NCBI GenBank assembly: GCA_934434905.1
Contig: CAKSAI010000022.1
Location: forward strand, 1-20,086
DNA from: an uncultured Lachnospiraceae bacterium
GTDB taxonomy: Bacteria; Bacillota; Clostridia; Lachnospirales; Lachnospiraceae
DNA: 20,086 nt
Direction: 5' to 3'
A program made the translations under genes and the position numbers. Shown in pieces: positions 7,818 through 15,851 of this stretch (within the stretch, counting starts at the first letter, position 1; the number at the start of each line of letters is the position of its first letter). A model generated the notes under the pieces. That model was not told the DNA's origin. It did not search any database and worked only from the letters and a program-made list of their open reading frames with translations.

Positions 7818-9353
7818 ATGAAACGTAAGCGTATTGTGCGAGAGCTTGCCGCATCTTTCGTTTTCCTGCTGACGCTTGTGAGTCTGGGCAGCAAGACAGT
7901 ACATGCCGGTCTTGTTGTGACAACTACCGATGTTGTCACGAAAGAGGGGGAATTGAATCTTGCGGAATGGTATAACCCCAATGATGATCTAAGCTGCCAG
8001 GATGGCGCAGTTGTATTTGATGCAGATGACAATAAGGAAACCAGACTGATCTCCAAATCTGTTTCAGCAGCGGATAAGTATTACGCTGACATGGTGGAGA
8101 TCAATGCGACGATTACTTTTTCCGCGATCCCGCAGGATGAGAGCTTTATTGTAGCCACGGGACTTTCCGGAGTGGAAGCAATGTGGGGGGAACCCGGAAA
8201 TGTAGAAGTACATTTCAGAGATAACGGCGGTATTACAGCGGAGGTTGTGGAATATAACGAGGATGGTGACAAGCTGGTTGTGCTAGAGGAGCAGAAGTGT
8301 GGTTCTCTGAATGCGGCTGTCAAGGTGAATCTGCACATTACCGTAGAGGGAGAATTGAAGCTGACTGTAAATGGAAGGGTTCTCGGCACTGTGAAGCTTT
8401 CCCATGTGCCGGAAGGACAGACGGGTTTTTTGCAGACAGGAAAGTGTCAGGCGAGAGTGACGGAATGCACTGCAAGGAGCTATGCCTATGACCGACCGGA
8501 AAACGGAAATGTATTTGAGGATTTCGAGAGCGGCTCCTTGAATGACAACTGCTTTACATCCGCACTTTTTGGAGGAGCCAGAGCCTTATCGGGATTGAGT
8601 GTTGAAGAACTGGATGGCAACAAGGTGCTCCGTTTCCGAAATGCAGGCATCGGATATTTCGGGACAAAGCAGGAGTATTCCAACTTTGAATTGTCATTTG
8701 ATATTCCATACTTTGCAAGAAGCTATCAATATGATGAGTACGGAACGGTCATAGAGGCGCCCAGCGGAGAGTTTGGTGTATCCTTCGGGGACTTTGCGGC
8801 AGATGTGAGCGGACAGGACTACACACAGTCTACAGACCTGCTGCTGTTTACCGGAAGTGTGCACGGGTGGTTCAGCGGTTGGCGTGAGCCCTACACAGAT
8901 AAGAATCTGTTCAACGAAAATACGAATGAAGGATTCTCAGTCCGGATCAGAGTCGTGGACGGGCGGATGACGGTTTGGATGAAGCCTCTGAAGACCGAGA
9001 ATTGGATGGAGATTGCGACACACACTTACGATAATTTCAAAACCGGATATATTAAGATCTGGAGTACGCGTGATACGAACCTGGCGATTGATAACTTTAA
9101 GGTGGAGAATCTGGATCAGGATCCGAATCTGAAGGAATATGAGTTCAAATCGGCAAAGATCGTGCAGGAAGATTTCGCATATGAGCCCACCGGGCTGGTA
9201 TTCCGGGAAGAGGCGGAAACGGAAGAAAAGAGCTTCCCGTGGATGGGGATCGTGTTAGGTGCAGCAGCTTTAGGCGTTGTGATTCTCGGAGGTGGTATAA
9301 CGGCGAATCTTATAATAAGAAAGAAAAGCAAAAAGAAGGAGGTGCAGGCATGA
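7818..9353 (+). CDS. Membrane-anchored secreted beta-sandwich-type protein, putative glycan-binding
   Basis: This 511-residue exported protein is probably a surface glycan-binding partner of the transporter. A signal peptide (cut after VHA, residue 30) is followed by two beta-rich regions. Region one, about 35-220, contains 'LKLTVNGRVLGTVKL'. Region two, about 225-440, opens 'VFEDFESGSLND' and ends 'GYIKIWSTRDTNLAIDNFKVEN'. The ending 'lxIDNFxV' after a xWxxI strand is common in concanavalin A-like and LamG-like sandwiches, including the GH16-like DUF1080 group; assignment to that fold is an inference. A single C-terminal helix (475-500) and a Lys-rich tail (RKKSKKK) anchor it. No catalytic EXDXXE-type motif was seen. 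GAGGAGGG lies just before the ATG. Its stop codon overlaps the next start (ATGA), which indicates coupling to the lipoprotein enzyme. Confidence 0.75.
   Translation: MKRKRIVRELAASFVFLLTLVSLGSKTVHAGLVVTTTDVVTKEGELNLAEWYNPNDDLSCQDGAVVFDADDNKETRLISKSVSAADKYYADMVEINATITFSAIPQDESFIVATGLSGVEAMWGEPGNVEVHFRDNGGITAEVVEYNEDGDKLVVLEEQKCGSLNAAVKVNLHITVEGELKLTVNGRVLGTVKLSHVPEGQTGFLQTGKCQARVTECTARSYAYDRPENGNVFEDFESGSLNDNCFTSALFGGARALSGLSVEELDGNKVLRFRNAGIGYFGTKQEYSNFELSFDIPYFARSYQYDEYGTVIEAPSGEFGVSFGDFAADVSGQDYTQSTDLLLFTGSVHGWFSGWREPYTDKNLFNENTNEGFSVRIRVVDGRMTVWMKPLKTENWMEIATHTYDNFKTGYIKIWSTRDTNLAIDNFKVENLDQDPNLKEYEFKSAKIVQEDFAYEPTGLVFREEAETEEKSFPWMGIVLGAAALGVVILGGGITANLIIRKKSKKKEVQA
9336..9342 (+). promoter_or_regulatory. 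Ribosome binding site that sets the lipoprotein start
   Basis: AAGGAGG lies 7 nt before the ATG at 9350. It selects this start over the in-frame upstream ATG at 9239, which would add 37 residues lying entirely inside the preceding gene and would bury the signal peptide. Confidence 0.8.
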
Positions 9354-10768
9354 GAACAACAGGAACATGGAAACGAATCGTGACAGGCCTCGCGTGTGCG
9401 GCAATGTTTGCATCTACACTTACCGGATGCTGGAAGGAAGAAGAGAAGGTGCCTGTAATTGAACTCATGGAGGCGGAGGAGCCGGATGTATATGGGATCG
9501 ATTTCCTGGGAGGCACCGATGTGATGCCCATTGCCGGATACTACGGTCCGTTGCCGAGTAACTACAGCGTGGACGGGCAGAACCTGCCGGATTATATCAG
9601 CGATGAATTTATGGAGAAGATTCGGGAGTCCGGAATCAATTTCCTGCACCATCAGTATACCTATTACGGACAAACGCCCGGAAAAGCAGTGGAACTCCTG
9701 AAGCTGGCTGAGAAGTACGGCATAGCAGTCTGCGTATTTGATGAACGTATTACAGGTAATCTTGGTGAAGATACTCTTTCTGTAGATGAGATTGATGCTT
9801 TGGTAAGAGAATATCGGGATTATCCGGCCTTCAGCGGGCTGTATGTGCTGGATGAGCCGGGGGGAAGCACCTATTGGACGGAACACGATAAGATGATTCC
9901 GGATTACGGGCAGCTGTTTGCGAATCTGAAGGAACTGGAGGTTTTCTCATACTCCAATCTTTTCCCCCTGACAAGCTATTCCAACCGGGAGAATTATGAG
10001 ATATATCTGCAGGAATATATTGACACCTGTGATGTGTATTACCTTTCCTGGGATAAGTATATATGGGACAAGGGCAATGATGTGAAGGATTATTTCGCCA
10101 ATATGTCTCTCTGCCGGAAATATGCAGAGAAAGCGGAGATTCCCTTCTGGCCGTATATTCAGGCGGGATCACAGTGGAATGATTCCTTTTCACGATTTGA
10201 TACGAACGGTTATTATCCGAATGAAGGACAGCTTTGGTGGAATGTCAACACCTGCCTGGCATATGGAGCAAAGGGAATTCAATATTTCCCGCTGATTCAG
10301 CCGTACTATTTTGCATATGCAGTCGCAGAACCGTTTGACTTTGAACGAAACGGCATCTTCGGAGCTATGGGCAATAAGAATCGCTGGTTCTATTATATCC
10401 AGGGGGTCAACAAACAGATCGCGGCGGTGGACGAGATACTCATGAACTCGGTAAACAAGGGTATGATCGCTACCGGAAAGGAGGCAATTGAGGCAAATGC
10501 ATATTCAGATTATATGCTGGACGGTGATTCCTGGAGAGAACTCACCGGTGTGGAGGGAGATACGCTGATCGGCTGCTTCAACTATCAGGGAAGATCAGCC
10601 TTCTATGTGGTGAATTATGATTATGAATATGCACAGAAGATCACTTTGAATTTTGCAGACAATTATGATATGTCCGTGGTGCAGAATGCGAAGGAAACTT
10701 ATATCAACACAAAGAGGCTGGAGCTTACGATGGCACCGGGCGAAGGTGTACTTATGGTGATTGAGTGA
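9350..10768 (+). CDS. Lipoprotein with a TIM-barrel glycosidase-like domain (copy 1 of 3)
   Basis: This is a putative extracellular glycan-degrading enzyme, tethered by lipid. It has 472 residues with lipobox LTGC (Cys27). The rest is one domain shared with two other proteins in this operon. Strands inferred in order: MPIAGYYGP (from residue 59), 'GINFLHHQY', 'YGIAVCVFD', 'FSGLYVLDEPG' (Asp168-Glu169), 'SNLFPL', 'VYYLSWDKY' (Asp235), 'IPFWPYIQAGS', and 'YGAKGIQYFPLIQP'. This order fits an eight-stranded barrel with a DE pair at the end of strand 4. A small C-terminal beta domain (IGCFNYQGRSAFYVVNYDYE..., ending GVLMVIE) follows. I do not recognise a numbered GH family; the DEP motif recalls GH123/DUF4091. 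Copy 1 differs from the others in having SWDKY where they have YDYYP. Glycosidase activity is inferred from fold signals and context, not shown. Confidence 0.72.
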   Translation: MRTTGTWKRIVTGLACAAMFASTLTGCWKEEEKVPVIELMEAEEPDVYGIDFLGGTDVMPIAGYYGPLPSNYSVDGQNLPDYISDEFMEKIRESGINFLHHQYTYYGQTPGKAVELLKLAEKYGIAVCVFDERITGNLGEDTLSVDEIDALVREYRDYPAFSGLYVLDEPGGSTYWTEHDKMIPDYGQLFANLKELEVFSYSNLFPLTSYSNRENYEIYLQEYIDTCDVYYLSWDKYIWDKGNDVKDYFANMSLCRKYAEKAEIPFWPYIQAGSQWNDSFSRFDTNGYYPNEGQLWWNVNTCLAYGAKGIQYFPLIQPYYFAYAVAEPFDFERNGIFGAMGNKNRWFYYIQGVNKQIAAVDEILMNSVNKGMIATGKEAIEANAYSDYMLDGDSWRELTGVEGDTLIGCFNYQGRSAFYVVNYDYEYAQKITLNFADNYDMSVVQNAKETYINTKRLELTMAPGEGVLMVIE

Positions 10769-10775
10769 TAAAAAC

Positions 10776-10782
10776 AGGGAGG
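10776..10782 (+). promoter_or_regulatory. Ribosome binding site for the giant secreted protein
   Basis: AGGGAGG lies 8 nt before the ATG at 10791. It supports that start over the in-frame TTG at 10761, which overlaps the end of the preceding gene and has no site of its own. Confidence 0.75.
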
Positions 10783-10790
10783 AAAACGAT

Positions 10791-13700
10791 ATGTACAAAA
10801 ACAGGAAACGAATCATCGCAATTTTATGTATGGTGTGTCTGCTTGTTACGGGTATCTGGCGGGGAGATTCTCACAATGCAGTGGAGGCCTCTGGCCGTGA
10901 GGCAGCGAGCACCTCTGCGGAAACAATCACGGAAGAGAATATTCCGGAGGAGTTCAAGTGGGTAACAGCCTCTGATTTTCACAGTGGAGGTGTCCCGCTT
11001 GTCAATACATTTTCAAGTGCAGATAGCATTTATACCCATGATGCGGACAGCACATTGGACAAAACTGTATTTACCGGAAGAATCAAATTCTCGGACAGCG
11101 GTGAAAACCGTATCTATTTTGGCGGCGGATGGAAGGGCGTGTACCTGATCGGCAGCAACGGGAAGGTACAGTTATGCCGTGCGGACGGGTCAATGATTAG
11201 GGAGTATGATCCTGCAGAAGCGGGGTGTCAGCTTACGAACAATGAGGACTTGAAGGTTACTGTGTCCTTTGAATTCCGGAACAATAACGGAACAAATACG
11301 GACATGAAGATCGGCGTATTCTTTAACGGTAACCTCTATAAGAATGAATATACTATGGCTGACGGTTTTGAAGTTGCGAATGTGAAGCAGTGCATTCACA
11401 TATATGTCGCAGGCAGCAGTATGGTGATTGCGGATGCAGCTACCCGGATACCGACATATCTTGACGAATATACGACGAAGTCTGTCGGGCTGACTTACGG
11501 CACGAATAATGTTCGCACCGATAAGATCGGAAGGGACACCGTAAATGGCGGTTTCTTTGGAGTAAGGGTAAAATTCGGTAAAGGCTCGGATTGGCTGCAG
11601 TATGGTGGAAACGGCAGCAGTTGGTATGGACTTCGTTTTCAACTGAGCGGAGATGATCTGTATGTCGGAGGCAGCAATGGGGAATTCAAGGATGCATCCG
11701 GTGTGAATACCTCCGTGACCTTTGTACCGGCAGTTGCCTTAGGGGAAGGATATACCACATTTAATGGGACGGAATTTGATCTTCATATCAGTACAGAGGT
11801 TGTGAATCATGGTGGCGGGGAAGCGCTTGATGTCCGGTACGGCTTCTTCTTCAACGGAAAGCTCTATAATGATATGTATTATTATTCATATGATACCGCT
11901 GAATTGCTGGGAAGCTGGGTTGGTTTCCAAAATTCCACGCCGCAGTTTGCACCCGTCGGCGCTATCAGCGGCAAGGCAGTGCGTACAGATTTAGAACAGC
12001 TTACCACGGATGATATCGTTGCCACTGCAATAGGAGCGGGAGGTGCTGTCGGGTCAAATTACATGTACGCGCTGGATCCTGCGAACGGGAGAAAGGGTGT
12101 CTATCAGGCAGCGAAGACCTTTGCAGGCAAAACCTTTGGATTGCATATCACATTGACCGGGAATACATGGTTTCATTTTGGCGGTTCCGGTGAGTGGGAC
12201 GGACTCCGATTTAAGCTGAATGGGAACGATCTGATTATCGAAGAAGGAGGGATAAGCGGTACAACGGTTACTCCGGACTTTATTGGAGAGAGCACCTTTG
12301 CTGGAACGCCGATTACGATCTGGATCAGTACAGAGGTCGGAAGCTATGATGGCGGAGACACAGAGGATGATGTAAAGTACAGCGTTTATCTGGATGGAAA
12401 AATATATAACACATTTTATGTATTTGATTATGCATCGAATCTTTCAAATGGAATTGTATTTCAACAGTGGACTTCCGGTTCTACGTTTTCGCCGGTAAAG
12501 AAGACGACAGCGCCGATTTGTCTGCCAGCGGATAAGGAGAGGGTAACCTTCTCTGACTGGAATATTAAAAATCAGTTATACGAAGGCTCGGCAAATGCAG
12601 TGATGGGTTCCTATCAGGGTGATGAAACGGAAATCTTAAATACAGTCTTTGAAGGCTATGTGAATTTCTCATCCACACGTTCTGCTACAGGGGAGACACC
12701 AAGAAAATGGGCAGGGCTTTACTTCCTCGGTGCAGAGGGCAGCGCGGACAGCTTATATGGTATGCGTCTTGCCAACGAATACGAATGGATCACCGTTCCG
12801 GAAGGCTGCCTGGCGTTGAGCTTCTGGGATAGCGGTAAGCCGCTATGGCTCTCTTCGGAGCTTGCAGGCGTGGATCTGCTGGATAATCAGTATAAGCTGG
12901 CGATAGAAATGATTCCGGCGGATTTTGACGGTGATGGAGAGTCCACGGATGCATTGGTGGGAATCTATATCAATGGTGTGCTTTATAACAATACCTGCTT
13001 TAAGGTGGCCGGAGCGCTTGAATCGGAAGCTTTCGGATACAATACACGGATTTATACGGCGAATTCTTCCCTTTACGCTGCATCTGTGGCGGATGAGACG
13101 TTGCCGGAGGGGATGCTCACATTGACAGCGGATGAGATGGGAATTGCCGGACAGTGGAACTGTAATGGAAACAGCGGTGTTGCCTACGGAAGCTTATCAA
13201 GTAATTATACGACAGCCAGCAGTACAGGTGAGGCCATGTCGCTGGTGGGTAAGATACTTGACATGGACATTGCTTACACCGGTGAGAACTATATTCACTT
13301 CGCAGCGGCAAATCAGGGGACCTGGGAGGGTGTCCGCGTGAAGACACTGGACGGTTCCGTGACGATTGAAAGCTCGCTGTCAGGAGTAGGAGCATGTGAG
13401 AGCGTTACCTGTACACCGGAGATTGCAGGGGTTGATTTTACCGAAGCGTTTAATTTCAAGCTCAGCTTTGCGCCTGTGGATGGTACGAATGATGTGAGGG
13501 TTGGTGTTTGGTTTAATGATAAGCTATACAATCACACCTACCTTTTGTGGCAAAATGTGGCCGACAAATTAACGGCATCTGCAAATATCATTCCTTTTAA
13601 CCGAGAAGGCAGTGCGAGCGCATCCATTACCATTGCGGATCCGGTAAGAACAGTTCCGACAGAAGCAGACGGATATACCTGCAAGACCATAAAGGATTAT

Positions 13701-15839
13701 GGATTTACGGTGGATCAGGTGTATTCGGGCAATAGTGAAGCAAGAAGTATTGCCGGTCTGAATCCGGAGAAGCTGGCGGTTTCCGGAAAGGTTGCCTTGA
13801 CAGGAGACGGACACCTGGTGCTTGTCGGCAATTGGCTGGGATATTATCTTGGCGTTGACTGGACAACAAACAGTGCGTACCTGGTGCATAGCAATGGAAT
13901 TTTTGGTACGAAAATTACAGCTCCCCTTACAGATGTGGCAAATGGTCAGTTTGCGTTTGATCTGGTACAGACTTATGTGGATGCGGACAGTGACGGACAG
14001 AAAGACGATGTTCAGATAGAACTCTGGATTGATGGGAAGCTGGCAGGCGGAAGAAGCCATTACTATATGGATTACGCAAACAAAATAGGGGATCAGGGCA
14101 GTGCCGACACAATGCGTGTATTCCCTGCGAACGGAACAGTTGTTGTTGCTGATAAGCTCTATTATGAGTATAAGGACGGTTATTACTTCAATCTTGCACA
14201 TGGTGATTATATGGTAATGGCACCCATGGCAGACATGAACAATCCCGAAGCAGTCTATACGGCCGGAGATAAGATTGATGTTCCCGGTGATTATCGCATC
14301 ACGAGAGCGGATGAAGCGAGTACCGTGACAAATGAGGTGTATTTATTTAAAACCGGAGATGCCAACTCCGACAACCAGATTGATATCAGAGACCTTGTGG
14401 CAGCGAAGAAGGCGGAAGCCGGTGTGGCAACGATCAAGTCCGGTATCAAGGCGGCAGACATCGACAATGACGGAGAAGCAGATGCGGATATTCTGCGAAG
14501 CTATCTGGTAGGAAAGATTGACAATTTAAATGCACTTGCCGTGAACGCTGTTTATTATAATCTGGCAGAAGACGGAACCCCGGTTATGCCCATCGGCGGC
14601 TTTTGGGGTCCCAGAACCCTGGAAAGCTATACAGATGCAACCGAGCTGAATATGATTCAGGAAAAGTATTACAAGCTGATTGCGGATGTGGGAATCAATG
14701 TGATTAACTATATTGAGGTAAATTCTGCTGCAGGGGATGGTTCCCTGCAGCAGAACCTGCAGAATCTGTCTCTGGCTGAAAAATATAAGATAGGTATGTT
14801 CATTTTAGATTCTGAGGTGAATGGCACACTGACGGAAGCACAGCTGGCGAAACGGCTGAGCCTGTATGGAAAGTATGGCTCTTTTCTGGGAATCCATACC
14901 TATGATGAGCCGCGCTCGGATAGTTTCGGCAATGCGACGGCGAAGACGATAGCAGAGCTTGCACAGGAAGCGACGAAATTGAATTCCTATACGAACCTCA
15001 GCTCGTATATCAACCTGTATCCGCTGACGGACACGAATGAAGCAAGAAGTTACCTGCGCGAATATCTGTCAACCTGTGCGCCGAAATATCTGACCTATGA
15101 TTATTATCCGACGTTTACAGCTACTTACAATACCGGATATTTTTCGGCGCTTAAGGTGGCAAGAGAGGCAGGTATTCCCTTCTGGGCATATGTATCGGCA
15201 GGCAGTAACTTTACGACGGATGCAGGTGTTACAGATGACACCATGCCGAGCCGTTCGCAGCTGCTGTGGAATGTGAATACAGCCCTGGCATATGGAGCAA
15301 AGGGAATCCAGTATTTCCCGATGATCCAGCCGAACTATTACAGTGTGGAATCGAGGGATGCTGCGGGAAACATTACAGCACAGGATTTCAACAGAAACGG
15401 TCTGATCGCAGCAAACGGAAATACGACAAAGTGGTATGATTATGCTAAAGCAGCGAATGGGTGGATTGGTGTTGTAGATGGTATTCTGATGAATGCAGAC
15501 AGCAAAGCCGTCATAACCTGCGGCGCTCCGGCGCAGTATAGTACGGGGATTACAGCCAATACATACAATGGAACAAAGGTTTCCGGAGGGAGTGCGATCG
15601 TAGGCGTATTCGATTACCTGGGGAAAAGGGCATATTATGTTGTAAACTATAATACGAAAAGTACAGATGATGCAGTAGTGACAAATGACATTACACTTAC
15701 ATTTGACAAAGAGCAAAGTGTCACAGTCTATAACAGTAAAAACAGCGATCAAGCGCAAGCTTCTAAGATGAATACGACAAACAAGGCCCTTACGGTTGCT
15801 GTGGAATATGGAGGAGCCGCACTCATCATTGTGGAATAA
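10791..15839 (+). CDS. Giant secreted multimodular protein: six tandem modules, dockerin-like segment, TIM-barrel domain (copy 2 of 3)
   Basis: This 1682-residue exported protein is probably a surface-acting glycan-degrading enzyme with a long binding array. A signal peptide (basic MYKNRKR, hydrophobic 8-22, likely cut near VEA at 33) is followed by six diverged repeats of one module: residues 54-229, 230-404, 405-583, 584-773, 774-960 and 961-1130. A linker leads to a dockerin-like pair of calcium loops (1188-1245). The TIM-barrel domain then runs from about 1255 to the end, starting at MPIGGFWGP (1266), with YDEP (Asp1372-Glu1373), YDYYP (Asp1437) and WNVNTALAYGAKGIQYFP (from 1493). It ends GAALIIVE, almost the same as the next gene's product. 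There is no membrane helix, lipobox, LPXTG or SLH motif, so attachment is unknown; the dockerin-like part may serve this. The gene is intact with no frameshift. The domain architecture is clear, but the biochemical role is inferred. Confidence 0.8.
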   Translation: MYKNRKRIIAILCMVCLLVTGIWRGDSHNAVEASGREAASTSAETITEENIPEEFKWVTASDFHSGGVPLVNTFSSADSIYTHDADSTLDKTVFTGRIKFSDSGENRIYFGGGWKGVYLIGSNGKVQLCRADGSMIREYDPAEAGCQLTNNEDLKVTVSFEFRNNNGTNTDMKIGVFFNGNLYKNEYTMADGFEVANVKQCIHIYVAGSSMVIADAATRIPTYLDEYTTKSVGLTYGTNNVRTDKIGRDTVNGGFFGVRVKFGKGSDWLQYGGNGSSWYGLRFQLSGDDLYVGGSNGEFKDASGVNTSVTFVPAVALGEGYTTFNGTEFDLHISTEVVNHGGGEALDVRYGFFFNGKLYNDMYYYSYDTAELLGSWVGFQNSTPQFAPVGAISGKAVRTDLEQLTTDDIVATAIGAGGAVGSNYMYALDPANGRKGVYQAAKTFAGKTFGLHITLTGNTWFHFGGSGEWDGLRFKLNGNDLIIEEGGISGTTVTPDFIGESTFAGTPITIWISTEVGSYDGGDTEDDVKYSVYLDGKIYNTFYVFDYASNLSNGIVFQQWTSGSTFSPVKKTTAPICLPADKERVTFSDWNIKNQLYEGSANAVMGSYQGDETEILNTVFEGYVNFSSTRSATGETPRKWAGLYFLGAEGSADSLYGMRLANEYEWITVPEGCLALSFWDSGKPLWLSSELAGVDLLDNQYKLAIEMIPADFDGDGESTDALVGIYINGVLYNNTCFKVAGALESEAFGYNTRIYTANSSLYAASVADETLPEGMLTLTADEMGIAGQWNCNGNSGVAYGSLSSNYTTASSTGEAMSLVGKILDMDIAYTGENYIHFAAANQGTWEGVRVKTLDGSVTIESSLSGVGACESVTCTPEIAGVDFTEAFNFKLSFAPVDGTNDVRVGVWFNDKLYNHTYLLWQNVADKLTASANIIPFNREGSASASITIADPVRTVPTEADGYTCKTIKDYGFTVDQVYSGNSEARSIAGLNPEKLAVSGKVALTGDGHLVLVGNWLGYYLGVDWTTNSAYLVHSNGIFGTKITAPLTDVANGQFAFDLVQTYVDADSDGQKDDVQIELWIDGKLAGGRSHYYMDYANKIGDQGSADTMRVFPANGTVVVADKLYYEYKDGYYFNLAHGDYMVMAPMADMNNPEAVYTAGDKIDVPGDYRITRADEASTVTNEVYLFKTGDANSDNQIDIRDLVAAKKAEAGVATIKSGIKAADIDNDGEADADILRSYLVGKIDNLNALAVNAVYYNLAEDGTPVMPIGGFWGPRTLESYTDATELNMIQEKYYKLIADVGINVINYIEVNSAAGDGSLQQNLQNLSLAEKYKIGMFILDSEVNGTLTEAQLAKRLSLYGKYGSFLGIHTYDEPRSDSFGNATAKTIAELAQEATKLNSYTNLSSYINLYPLTDTNEARSYLREYLSTCAPKYLTYDYYPTFTATYNTGYFSALKVAREAGIPFWAYVSAGSNFTTDAGVTDDTMPSRSQLLWNVNTALAYGAKGIQYFPMIQPNYYSVESRDAAGNITAQDFNRNGLIAANGNTTKWYDYAKAANGWIGVVDGILMNADSKAVITCGAPAQYSTGITANTYNGTKVSGGSAIVGVFDYLGKRAYYVVNYNTKSTDDAVVTNDITLTFDKEQSVTVYNSKNSDQAQASKMNTTNKALTVAVEYGGAALIIVE
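10950..14180 (+). repeat. Six tandem copies of an unrecognised protein module of about 175-190 residues
   Basis: Within the giant protein, module boundaries fall near 10950, 11478, 12003, 12540, 13110 and 13671. Each copy follows the same plan: an opening strand like 'xxTxxDxxI'; a central strand such as WLQYGGNGSSWYGLRF, WFHFGGSGEWDGLRF or YIHFAAANQGTWEGVRV; and a closing strand such as IGVFFNGNLYKNEY, YGFFFNGKLYNDMY, VGIYINGVLYNN or VGVWFNDKLYNHTY. Copies 4 and 6 carry an Asp-rich loop (DFDGDGESTD, DADSDGQKDD) just before the closing strand. Copies are strongly diverged at the DNA level. A concanavalin-like, carbohydrate-binding role is an inference from the aromatic GG-x-W strand and the context. 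Confidence 0.75.
14352..14525 (+). other. Internal dockerin-like domain
   Basis: Residues 1188-1245 of the giant protein contain two calcium-loop repeats. The first, GDANSDNQIDIRDLVAAKK, has Asp/Asn at loop positions 1, 3, 5, 9 and 12, as in type I dockerins. The second, ADIDNDGEADADILRSYL, is one residue short, so its last Asp falls at position 11 of the loop. The domain sits between the module array and the barrel rather than at the C-terminus. Confidence 0.7.
14586..15836 (+). other. TIM-barrel domain, secreted copy (copy 2 of 3)
   Basis: Residues 1266-1682 of the giant protein are colinear over their whole length with the stand-alone cytoplasmic protein at 15852 and with residues 59-472 of the lipoprotein at 9350. 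Shared landmarks in order are MPIxGxxGP, DEP, NLxP, xxPFW, WNVNxxLAYGAKGIQYFP, IQPxYx, and a C-terminal V/CFxYxxxxxxYVVNY-type strand. Confidence 0.8.
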
Positions 15840-15851
15840 TAGGAGGTTTGT

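Noticed and set aside
14352..14525. A full cellulosome
   Set aside because: There is only one dockerin-like segment, its second loop is degenerate, and no cohesin was recognised in the window.
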